Positions 49,048 through 56,133 of a stretch of 64,000 nt of DNA are shown here, piece after piece. Below the pieces are notes generated by a model that was given only the letters and a program-made list of their open reading frames with translations, made no database searches and was not told the origin of the DNA. This DNA comes from Pedobacter sp. HDW13 (GTDB lineage: Bacteria; Bacteroidota; Bacteroidia; Sphingobacteriales; Sphingobacteriaceae). Position 1 is the first letter of the stretch; each line of letters opens with the position of its first letter. The stretch is taken from positions 3,534,001 through 3,598,000 of the forward strand of contig NZ_CP049868.1 in the NCBI RefSeq assembly GCF_011303555.1. Direction: 5' to 3'. The position numbers and the translations under genes were made by a program.

Positions 49048-49416
49048 TTAAGCATCTGTTTTTTCATACATGGCGTTTCTATAAGCCGTTCCCCATTTTG
49101 CAATTTCATCTATAATGGGTTTCAGTGTGCTACCATATTGGGTAACTTCATATTCTACCGTAATCGGTTTGGTATCCAAAACAGTACGGCTAACAAGTTG
49201 GTTCATTTCCATGTCCTGTAATTCTTTTGAAAGCATTTTTGCGGCTATGCCATCTACTTCGCGCAACAAATCCATAAAACGCATTTTACCACCTTCGAGC
49301 AAGGTGCCCAGGATGTGAAACTTCCACTTGCCCGATAAAACCTCCATGGTATCCTTAATGGCTGTTATCCTTCCTTTACAAATGTTAGTGTTATTTACCG
49401 TCTGGTTTTTCTTCAT
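49048..49416 (-). CDS. HxlR-family winged-helix regulator
   Basis: A 122-residue protein with the HxlR winged helix: 'IKDTMEVLSGKWKFHILGTLLEGGKMRFMDLLREVDGIAAKMLSKELQDMEMNQLVSRTV' and the wing 'PITVEYEVTQYGSTLKPIID'. A single N-terminal Cys ('TNICKG') matches the redox-sensing Cys of HxlR members such as HypR. It is divergent from the DsbA-like gene and convergent with the flavin reductase gene. A set of AGTTTC/GAAACT sites upstream is its probable operator. Confidence 0.9.
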   Translation of the reverse strand: MKKNQTVNNTNICKGRITAIKDTMEVLSGKWKFHILGTLLEGGKMRFMDLLREVDGIAAKMLSKELQDMEMNQLVSRTVLDTKPITVEYEVTQYGSTLKPIIDEIAKWGTAYRNAMYEKTDA

Positions 49417-49451
49417 CTCAATTAATTTTCCAATTATTCTATAAAACTAGA

Positions 49452-49499
49452 GAAACTCCAGATAGTTTCCAATGGGTAAGTAGTTTCTAATTGGAAACT
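49452..49499. promoter_or_regulatory. HxlR operator-like array (four AGTTTC half-sites)
   Basis: GAAACT-6-AGTTTC at 49452-49469 and AGTTTC-6-GAAACT at 49482-49499. The longer arms AGTTTCCAAT and ATTGGAAACT are at 49464-49473 and 49490-49499. The array lies between the divergent HxlR and DsbA-like genes. Confidence 0.6.
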
Positions 49500-49561
49500 G
49501 ATAACGTTTGTAAACTGACAGGATTTTAAATTTGCACAAGCGAATGAATAAGCTTAAAAAC

Positions 49562-50487
49562 ATGTCAGACAACACTATAAAAAATAACCCATTGCTGTGC
49601 AATCCTGAATCTGGTATTTGTGAAATGCCAGATTTTAGCGCTGAAGAATTTGATGCGACTGAGGTTGTGGCGAAAGTAAATCCCGTTAAAGTAATTTATT
49701 TTACCGACCCGATTTGTTCTACCTGTTGGGGAATAGAACCTCAGCTTAGAAAACTAAAACTGGAATATGGCAGTAGTGTAGAAATTGAATATCGTATGGG
49801 TGGTTTATTGCCCGATTGGAGCTATAATAGCGGGGGATTAGTAAGCCATCAGATGTAGCGCATCATTGGGATGAAGTAAGTACGTATTACGATATGCCAA
49901 TTGATGGTGATGTTTGGCTGGAAGACCCGCTCGATTCTTCTTATCCACCATCAATTGCTTTTAAAGCAGCACAACTACAGGATCAGGAAAAGGCGATTTT
50001 GTTTTTAAGGGGCATAAGAGAAATGGTTTTCATGCAGAAAAAGAATATTACCAGATGGGAACATCTGGCAACAGCAGCCAAAAATTCAGGATTGGATATT
50101 GAACAATTAAAATCAGATTTCGAAGGCCCGGCAAAAACAGCTTTCGAAGCAGATTTGAAAGCGGCCAGAGCATATGGTGTGAAGGGTTTTCCTTCCTTGT
50201 TTTTTGAAGGAAATAACGGAGAAAGAGAATTTATTTATGGAGCTAAGCCTTACACCCATTATGAAATGGCGGTTTTAAAGCTGTATCCTAATGCCATCAA
50301 AACAGGATATAGTAAAGACTGGGAAGCACTTTTTTGTAAATATACTTCGCTTACTGCTAAAGAATTTACTGAACTTTGTGGTGTGAAACGAAACGTGGCT
50401 GAACAGTTATTAAATGACTTGGTGCTTAAAGGAAACCTTGAAAAGCTAATAACAAAAAATGGTTGCATCTGGCGACTAAAAGCTTAA
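49562..50487 (+). CDS. DsbA-family thioredoxin-like protein (frameshifted)
   Basis: Adding one G to the G5 run at 49832-49836 joins both parts (SYNSGGISKPSDVAHHW) into a 308-residue protein. It has the DsbA-like core 'VKVIYFTDPICSTCWGIEP' with a CSTC active site, a helical insert, 'AYGVKGFPSLFFEGN' (cis-Pro loop) and a ~55-residue C-terminal segment resembling a winged helix. It lacks a signal peptide, so it is cytoplasmic, as in the FrnE/YjbH-type group. MSDNTIKN at 49562 is the likely start; ATG at 49544 is possible. Probably controlled by the HxlR regulator. Confidence 0.85.
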
Positions 50488-50627
50488 TCTTCTTTCACTA
50501 TTTCTAAACTGCGATGTAGTTCACGATTTAAAATATTGATTGCCCAAAACTCATTGTTTAGATGATTTAAAGCAAAAATAACATCAGTTATAGTCAAAAT
50601 TTGAGGAGTGTATGGAAATGGGGATTT
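50484..50627 (-). pseudogene. Short ORF remnant on the minus strand
   Basis: The frame encodes 'TPQILTITDVIFALNHLNNE' and ends 'LHRSLEIVKED', protein-like but without an ATG in frame. An ATG in another frame (50640: MIKIE) would join if one A were removed from the AAA near 50633. The stop overlaps that of the DsbA-like gene (shared TTAA). It may be a real gene with an error or a decayed one. Confidence 0.25.
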
Positions 50628-50734
50628 CTATCTTAATCATATAAATCATTCAATGCCGCTATAATTGATCAACTAAGCCTTATCTATACAAGTTTTACTG
50701 GTTAGGTTTTAGGAAGCAGCTTGATTAATCTGTA

Positions 50735-50824
50735 ATGGATGATTTTTTAATTGATTATTTGGCACATTGTAAAAATGTAAGCGATAGCCTGCAAACAATT
50801 GCGAAAGATCTTTTAACACTTTAA
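50735..50824 (+). CDS. Micro-ORF (29 aa) upstream of a small hypothetical gene
   Basis: MDDFLIDYLAHCKNVSDSLQ then TIAKDLLTL: a protein-like, acidic, helix-prone peptide. The stop is 11 bases before the ATG of the next ORF, so the two may be cotranscribed. Too short for firm support. Confidence 0.3.
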   Translation: MDDFLIDYLAHCKNVSDSLQTIAKDLLTL

Positions 50825-50835
50825 GGTTGTGAACG

Positions 50836-51066
50836 ATGAGAATGTCCAGGAAGATAATTGAAACAAAAGAAAAACAGTCCGTTGTGCGGATTAACAGGTA
50901 TATCACCATTGATGAACTTGAAGACTTGATAGAGGGACAGTTGGTATATGATGAAAAAGGGATGTCGGCTATTTTACTTGACATAGAAATAAAAGCTTAT
51001 AAAACGGAAAAGCATGTTTACATTAAACTTTCTTCCAATCCAAAAACCATACTGATTATTAAGTAA
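50836..51066 (+). CDS. Small hypothetical protein (76 aa)
   Basis: A charged protein (MRMSRKIIETKEKQSVVRIN and 'RYITIDELEDLIEGQLVYDEKG', ending 'KTILIIK') with no family I recognise. A second in-frame ATG at 50842 is possible. It is preceded by a 29-codon ORF and followed by a strong bidirectional hairpin. It lies inside the interval bounded by the GIN repeats. Confidence 0.5.
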   Translation: MRMSRKIIETKEKQSVVRINRYITIDELEDLIEGQLVYDEKGMSAILLDIEIKAYKTEKHVYIKLSSNPKTILIIK

Positions 51067-51072
51067 GTCTCA

Positions 51073-51116
51073 TTTAAAACAAGAAAAGCGACCGAAGTCG
51101 CTTTTCTTGTTTTAAA
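51073..51116. terminator. 20-bp perfect bidirectional terminator
   Basis: TTTAAAACAAGAAAAGCGAC and its complement around CGAA. It separates a rightward gene (to 51066) from a leftward gene (from 51129). Confidence 0.85.
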
Positions 51117-51126
51117 AACTTGTAAT

Positions 51127-51881
51127 GTTTATTTTGATAATGCTGCAGTTTGTACTGTAACTTCCGGAGTGTTCATTACTGTGTTTACCGCTGCGAAACG
51201 ATCTAAGTTTAATTTTGGTGTACTTCCCATTACCAGGCTATAGTTTTGAGTAGTTCCGCTTAATTTTAAATCTGAACGGTCTGCAATAACAGTATATAAG
51301 CTTTCAGTTTTCGAGTCGATTTTGGCCACTGCATTTCCGCTTAAGAATACCTGAAGATTAGTTGCGTTTAATTTGCCTTCGGTTTTTACAACCGCATCAT
51401 CAGATGCCATTACGCGGTAAATACTTTTTACGTAAACAGTAACTTTAGCCACTTCGTTATCCGCAGAAGTGATTTTTAAAGCTGTTCCATCCTGGATCAC
51501 TTTTACTTTTCCGCTATTGTCCTCAGCATAGCTAATGCCTTCAGTTCCGTTTTGGATCAGGGTTACTTCTACATTTCCGCTTACTACTACTTTATCGAAG
51601 TTTTTCGGAGCAGAGATTTTAACAGGTTGTTTTTCGGTAGCCATCACAGTTGTAGAGAAGATTGAAGTGCTTAAAACAACAGCTGCCATTAATGATTTTG
51701 CTAGGGTTGAAATTGAAGTTTTCATAATATTTTTGTTTTATAGTTTTAGAATAATTTGTGAATGTTTTAATAATAAGACGCTAGGAGGTGCTAAACGTTG
51801 CAGCGGTTTTGGCCGTATTATACCAACGGCTGTAAGTTCTCGACGAACGGCGTTTTAAATCGGGTAAAAAATGACTGGTCT
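51127..51881. repeat. Direct repeat copy 2 (GIN gene and its promoter)
   Basis: Near-identical to 47436-48193; same orientation, 3.7 kb apart. Homology stops abruptly on both sides. Confidence 0.85.
51129..51725 (-). CDS. Head-GIN domain (DUF2807) secreted protein, copy 2
   Basis: The 198-residue protein differs from copy 1 at few positions (for example TEGISYAE instead of IEGISYAD, and a different C-terminal end, NTVMNTPEVTVQTAALSK). Signal peptide MKTSISTLAKSLMAAVVLST; the same DUF2807 fold. The changes cluster at the C-terminus and in promoter-proximal bases, so the copies have begun to diverge. Function not established. A shared terminator at 51073 serves it. Confidence 0.85.
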   Translation of the reverse strand: MKTSISTLAKSLMAAVVLSTSIFSTTVMATEKQPVKISAPKNFDKVVVSGNVEVTLIQNGTEGISYAEDNSGKVKVIQDGTALKITSADNEVAKVTVYVKSIYRVMASDDAVVKTEGKLNATNLQVFLSGNAVAKIDSKTESLYTVIADRSDLKLSGTTQNYSLVMGSTPKLNLDRFAAVNTVMNTPEVTVQTAALSK

Positions 51882-51908
51882 TTTTTTATTACCAGTTACA
51901 CCCGCTAA

Positions 51909-52040
51909 AACAATTGGCAGATTGGATGGCAAGTTTCTCATGCAGGGTTGCCGGGTGATGGACCAAATGAGTATTGGCTGATTTCAGTGATAGCGGCTTT
52001 AGCTATTGGCTATGGCCTAATTTATACGATGATAGTTTAA
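51909..52040 (+). CDS. Short ORF or fragment ending in a membrane segment
   Basis: The open frame ends with 'GLPGDGPNEYWLISVIAALA' and 'IGYGLIYTMIV': one helix of ~20 residues at the end. No ATG; a TTG start would give about 30 residues. It could be the tail of a lost gene. The remaining bases to 52243 hold no supported gene. Confidence 0.25.
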   Translation, partial: NNWQIGWQVSHAGLPGDGPNEYWLISVIAALAIGYGLIYTMIV

Positions 52041-52243
52041 GATAGAGTAAAAAAACAGGGAGAAGAGAAGGCAATGGGGTCGTATAGCTTTACTTAAAAG
52101 ACAGATAAGTAGTGTTACTAACCATGAATCAGCTTTACGTGGTTTAAAAAAAAACGATGATCGGAGAGGAAAAAAGACTGGTTTTCCTGCTTATGGCAAA
52201 TTTTACTTTTGTATTTAAATTTATGGTTTTGTCCTTTATAGCG

Positions 52244-52687
52244 CTACATTTCCATTGCAGTCCTTATCTTGTTTTGATCATTTCCGTCAAACTCACTCCA
52301 ATACTCGAAGCCTATTGTTTTTGAATATTTTTTATCCTGAATACTCTCTTCATATATCGCTGAAAGCTGTTCTTGAATCTTTAGAATGGAATCAAAGCCT
52401 TCAAGAAAAGGAGTATTAATGTATAGTGACCCGTATTTTGGCAGTGAACTCAAGAATGGGTATTCACGCTTTGGGAGCCCAATAACATATTCCTCTATAT
52501 CGTCAAATCTGGATATAATATAAGGCTGTGAAGAAGCTTGTAGTTCCTCAAATAGGGTGTCTAAGCTAAAGTTTTGTCTATCGCCAAATTCTCTTTCTGC
52601 CCCAATCAAAAAGGGTAGGGTGAGTCCGTTCTTATCCTCTACTGTACACCAAAGGTATACCAGTTTACGCCATAATGATTTTTCCAT
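52244..52687 (-). CDS. Hypothetical protein (147 aa)
   Basis: This ATG-started, acidic cytoplasmic protein (MEKSLWRKLVYLWCTVEDKN and 'LPFLIGAEREFGD', 'IEEYVIGLPKREYPFLSSLP') has no recognised family, signal peptide or membrane segment. It could resemble small immunity or SMI1-like proteins in its acidic, aromatic-rich composition, but I cannot support a domain call. It is isolated between empty stretches and downstream of the two-component genes. Confidence 0.55.
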   Translation of the reverse strand: MEKSLWRKLVYLWCTVEDKNGLTLPFLIGAEREFGDRQNFSLDTLFEELQASSQPYIISRFDDIEEYVIGLPKREYPFLSSLPKYGSLYINTPFLEGFDSILKIQEQLSAIYEESIQDKKYSKTIGFEYWSEFDGNDQNKIRTAMEM

Positions 52688-52889
52688 ATATACTGATGAT
52701 TATTTGGCTACCATATGCCATCTCCAAAATAAATATACGCACATTTTGGTCAGGAGGGGACTATATCAGCAAAAGGTTTTCACTAAGATTCACTTTTGTG
52801 CCTGTAAAATATCAGAGATCTAATGGATGTTCCTTTTGTTATTCAGAAGCTTAACGAATCAGTATATTGTTTAATTTATAATCAGCGGA

Positions 52890-54017
52890 TTAAAGTTTAA
52901 CCTTTTTCAGTATAACTAGTTCTACTTCAATCTGTACGCTGAAATATCCTTCCAGCGTATTTTTGTAAGAAAAGGAACATTTAGAGCCATAAGCACTATT
53001 AAGCCGCTCCTTCAAATTATCTAGTCCTATGCTTTCCCCAGAACTATTGATATCGGTATTGATAAGATTAATTGTTTCGACTACGAGTTTATCTTTGCGT
53101 ATGAGTAAGTTAAAGATTCCTGGAGCTGATGGGTCACTTAGATTTCCATGTTTGAAAATGTTTTCCAGTAGAGTAAGTAGAACAAGGTGGATAAAATGGT
53201 AATTATAAACCTCCCTATCAACATTGAAATTTAAATAGGCTGTTCCTGATTTTGGTATTAGCCAAAGATCAATGAGGCTTTTTGAATGAGCTATTTCAAT
53301 TGATAGTGGTGGATTTTCTTCAGCATGCTCAGCATCTAACGCAAATCGCATTATTTTAGAAAGCCTCACTACAGCTTCAGCAGCTTTAGGTTCACTTTTT
53401 TGAATTAGGCTAAAGATGTAATTGAGCGTGTTGAAAAGGAAATGAGGATTAATCTGTGCTTTTAGGTAAGCCTGTCTAGCCTGGCTTAACTCAAGTTGCA
53501 ATCTATGCTCTTTAACCTGGTTTTCCAGGCTTAGGCGTTCAAGATTTTCTCGGGTATCTCTCTCCTGGACGTAAGTTCTGAAATAATAGAAAAGAAAAGC
53601 TAGCGCCAAGAAATAGAGACTTCTCCAAGCTACTCCTCCGATGTATCTTGTATTAAAATTTAATGCTCTTCCCTGCTCTTCATCTAAGGAGTTTAGGGCA
53701 TAATCTATCAAGCCCTTACTTAAAACCAATAAGGCAAATGCAATGACTAAAAAAAGTGGAAGTCTCCAAACCCATTGCTTACCATGCCTCAGTGAGTGGG
53801 GAATAACCCATAAAGAGCTAAAGTAGAAGAAAAAGATGTTGATCAAATAATGGTTGATAATGAGGCCAGGTTTTGCTACTATCCCAATGGCAAACGAAAT
53901 AGTAGATAACTCGTAGGTGATCAAAAGCATCCAAATCAGCAAATGCCAATGATATGTTTTTTTTAGATTTTCAAGTCCAATTTTTCTGCTGAAAGAGGCT
54001 TTCGTATAAGTCAACAT
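52890..54017 (-). CDS. Sensor histidine kinase, LytS/YehU (His_kinase) type
   Basis: This 375-residue membrane sensor has about four transmembrane helices in its first ~145 residues (for example 'HLLIWMLLITYELSTISFAIGI'), a coiled coil (~150-180), then the His_kinase motif 'AYLKAQINPHFLFNTLNYIFSLIQKSEP' with the phospho-accepting His, and a degenerate ATPase part ('LLTLLENIFKHGNLSD', 'GLDNLKERL'). It has no periplasmic sensor domain, typical of LytS-like kinases. It pairs with the LytTR regulator at 54232. A peptide gene on the opposite strand lies between the two. Confidence 0.92.
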   Translation of the reverse strand: MLTYTKASFSRKIGLENLKKTYHWHLLIWMLLITYELSTISFAIGIVAKPGLIINHYLINIFFFYFSSLWVIPHSLRHGKQWVWRLPLFLVIAFALLVLSKGLIDYALNSLDEEQGRALNFNTRYIGGVAWRSLYFLALAFLFYYFRTYVQERDTRENLERLSLENQVKEHRLQLELSQARQAYLKAQINPHFLFNTLNYIFSLIQKSEPKAAEAVVRLSKIMRFALDAEHAEENPPLSIEIAHSKSLIDLWLIPKSGTAYLNFNVDREVYNYHFIHLVLLTLLENIFKHGNLSDPSAPGIFNLLIRKDKLVVETINLINTDINSSGESIGLDNLKERLNSAYGSKCSFSYKNTLEGYFSVQIEVELVILKKVKL

Positions 54018-54057
54018 AGGTATTGAATAAGTTATTGAATATTGATTTTTTGATGGG

Positions 54058-54065
54058 TTAGTTTG
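54058..54065 (+). promoter_or_regulatory. Possible -7 box TTAGTTTG for the short peptide gene
   Basis: Matches TAnnTTTG at 7 of 8 positions (counting the two n), with an ATTG 20 bases upstream in place of TTTG. The start would fall at the ATG, i.e. a leaderless message. Confidence 0.25.
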
Positions 54066-54070
54066 GATTC

Positions 54071-54226
54071 ATGAAAAAACAAATCTCACCCAAGCTGACC
54101 AAAAAAACGGTCTTTACTTTTCGATCAAAGGAATCGAAAATGAAAACAAGTACTGATCCTACAGAGACAACTATGACCATTGTTACTACAACATTGACTG
54201 ATGTTGCCCCAAATTTTCTGCAATAA
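54071..54226 (+). CDS. Thr-rich small peptide (51 aa), RiPP- or signal-peptide-like
   Basis: The peptide starts with a basic leader-like segment (MKKQISPKLTKKTVFTFRSK) and continues with a Thr-rich part of 27 residues containing ten Thr and ending VAPNFLQ ('TDPTETTMTIVTTT' inside). The leader resembles 'KLxLxKKTI'-type leaders of Bacteroidota modified peptides, but there is no Cys, no GG site and no modification enzyme nearby. It lies opposite the two-component genes: start 54 bases from the kinase start and stop 5 bases from the regulator stop. It may be a secreted peptide or a signal for that sensor; this is speculation. Confidence 0.4.
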   Translation: MKKQISPKLTKKTVFTFRSKESKMKTSTDPTETTMTIVTTTLTDVAPNFLQ

Positions 54227-54231
54227 AGGAT

Positions 54232-54963
54232 CTACTTTCTAAAAAGAAGGGTGTTGTCTTCCAGGTACCGGACAAAATCCTCTTTATATGGAACAGTCAT
54301 GAGCACATCATACTTCTGCAGGTGTATGGTGTTCCCTTGAATTGAATGTACATAATCAGCATTTATGATATAAGATTTGTGTACTCTGAAAAATTTGGTG
54401 TTGCTGGTTAGTTTTTGAACCATCTCCCTCAATGAATAATAGATGGTATAATGTGTTTCAGAAGTAAAAATGTGTAGATAGTTTCCAGCAGCCTGGATAT
54501 AAATAATATCTTCTTTCAAAACCTTCACCCGATATCCCCTTTCTCCAACCCTAAGATAAAATGCATCACTGTCTTCATCCAAAGGATTATCAAAACATTC
54601 AAGTAACACCGTGTATACCTTTTGGGAAAAGATATCAAGGTCAATGGGCTTTAATAAATAGTGTTTAGCCCGCAGGTCGAAAGCTTTCATTGCATATTCG
54701 GCAAAGGCTGTCGTAAAGATAATATTCGGGAAAGAATGCCTCACCGATTCGGCGAAATTGATCCCCGTTAGCCCAGGCATATCGATATCAAGAAAAATGA
54801 GGTCTAGTTTATTTTTTAAACTGTTTATCTCAGATAGTGCTTTAATTGGATTTGTATAGGTTTGTAAAACCTGTAACCTAGGGATTTCTGCAATGTGATT
54901 GGCAATTACTTTAATTGCAAACGGATCATCATCAATAATAACGCAATTAATAATGTTTTTCAT
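54232..54963 (-). CDS. LytTR-family response regulator
   Basis: This 243-residue regulator has a CheY-like receiver (acidic pair in 'CVIIDDDPF', phospho-Asp in 'LIFLDIDMPG', Lys in 'HYLLKPI') and a C-terminal LytTR DNA-binding domain from ~residue 140 ('YRVKVLKEDIIYIQAAGNYLHIFT', 'FFRVHKSYIINADYV'). LytTR proteins bind DNA through a ten-strand beta fold and pair with LytS-type kinases. The kinase gene lies downstream on the same strand, 214 bases away. Start at 54963 gives a normal receiver N-terminus. Confidence 0.94.
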   Translation of the reverse strand: MKNIINCVIIDDDPFAIKVIANHIAEIPRLQVLQTYTNPIKALSEINSLKNKLDLIFLDIDMPGLTGINFAESVRHSFPNIIFTTAFAEYAMKAFDLRAKHYLLKPIDLDIFSQKVYTVLLECFDNPLDEDSDAFYLRVGERGYRVKVLKEDIIYIQAAGNYLHIFTSETHYTIYYSLREMVQKLTSNTKFFRVHKSYIINADYVHSIQGNTIHLQKYDVLMTVPYKEDFVRYLEDNTLLFRK

Positions 54964-55178
54964 ATAGGAATTTAAGGCTCACTAAATTAAATATTCTTAT
55001 TTTGTTTAAATCATGCTGAAAGTACTATCTGTAACGGAAAGTGTGCTATTCGTGTAGCTGTGATGAAAAGCTAAGCAAGTTCTAGTGATGATCTTGCTGA
55101 TTTTAGTGTATTATAATTTTCGTTGGAAAGACATTTTAATGAAAACGAAAAGGATCAACCCTCCCTGATCTCTTTGGC

Positions 55179-55346
55179 CTATATATTTACAGCTTTTAAG
55201 TTTCTTGGAGTGACATATGTCTTTGCCTGGTGTCCAGTAATTGATTTAGCTAAATCTCCGGCAATTCCGTTGGATAGAGCGAATACAAAACCTTCTTTAT
55301 CTTTTGAATTTTTCGTTTTGCTTATTTTCAACTTTTGAGGATTCAA
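55179..55346 (-). CDS. Short ORF or remnant (55 aa, TTG start) upstream of the LytTR gene
   Basis: From TTG the frame begins NPQKLKISKTKNSKDKEGFV and ends 'YVTPRNLKAVNI'; composition is protein-like, basic at the start. The frame extends ~16 codons upstream without an ATG. It lies in the ~525-base gap between the LytTR regulator and the second ECF sigma gene; the other-strand ORF here (71 codons) is less convincing. No family recognised. The rest of the gap shows no further supported feature. Confidence 0.3.
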   Translation of the reverse strand: MNPQKLKISKTKNSKDKEGFVFALSNGIAGDLAKSITGHQAKTYVTPRNLKAVNI

Positions 55347-55489
55347 CTCAACAAAACGGTGAGGTTTCCGTAAAATATTTTAATATGAATGGAGCGGCTA
55401 GTTCTAAAAATAACACGGCGGAGGTATTTACCTCTTAGCAGGTACAATTTCTGTTAATTTTTGTAGTTTAGAATTTTTAACCAAACCAA

Positions 55490-56077
55490 ATGAGCATTTA
55501 TAAAGAGTACAGTGAAAAAAAACTGCTTAGTCTTCTCGCGCAAGGAGATACCGATGCCCTAAGTAGTCTGTATTATTTACATGTTAAACAATTAAATTAT
55601 TTTGTCTTAAGGACGGCTAAGTCATCACCACTAGCCGAGGATGTTGTGCATGATACTTTTATTAAGGTTTGGGAAAATCGTGAGAAAATTGATTGTGAGC
55701 AACCATTTAAGCCATATTTGTATACGATTGCCCGCAGGCACCTGCTTAATCTGTTAAGACGTGCACAACATGAAGTGAGCATTATGGAGGAGTTGAAAAA
55801 AAACACAATCAGCAAAGAGAATGTTACCGAGCACCTGATCGACTATACTGAAAGCAGTTCGATATTCATGGAAGCAATAAATAGTTTGCCTGCACAAAGG
55901 AAAGAAGTCTTTATTCGTTGCCGGATTCAAGGGCTCACTTATAAACAAGCTGCAATAGAATTGGGTATTTCTGAAAGTACCGTTAATAGTCAAATGGTTA
56001 AAGCTCTTAAAACTATTAGAGGTTTTATCTCCTTACGAACTGCGGTTCTGCTTTTAATGGCAGCTGTTACAAAATAA
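55490..56077 (+). CDS. ECF RNA polymerase sigma factor (Bacteroidetes FecI-like)
   Basis: The 195-residue protein has region 2 ('LAEDVVHDTFIKVWENREKI') and region 4 ('LTYKQAAIELGISESTVNSQMVKALKTIRGFI'). It heads a sigma-FecR-SusC-SusD set identical in layout to the one at 9335. It would drive transcription of the SusC/SusD operon when the receptor signals. The ATG at 55490 fits the family start. Confidence 0.92.
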   Translation: MSIYKEYSEKKLLSLLAQGDTDALSSLYYLHVKQLNYFVLRTAKSSPLAEDVVHDTFIKVWENREKIDCEQPFKPYLYTIARRHLLNLLRRAQHEVSIMEELKKNTISKENVTEHLIDYTESSSIFMEAINSLPAQRKEVFIRCRIQGLTYKQAAIELGISESTVNSQMVKALKTIRGFISLRTAVLLLMAAVTK

Positions 56078-56133
56078 TTATTTTTTTTTCATCACAGTAG
56101 ATGTATTGTTGTCACCATTTGTATTAGTTACAA

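Noticed and set aside
54071..54226. Lanthipeptide precursor
   Set aside because: The peptide has no Cys, and no dehydratase, cyclase or protease gene is seen in the flanks; only a looser RiPP-like or signal-peptide reading is kept.
55123..55338. 71-codon plus-strand ORF
   Set aside because: It has a TTG start and a hydrophobic, Phe-rich low-complexity end; the minus-strand frame across the same bases is more protein-like.
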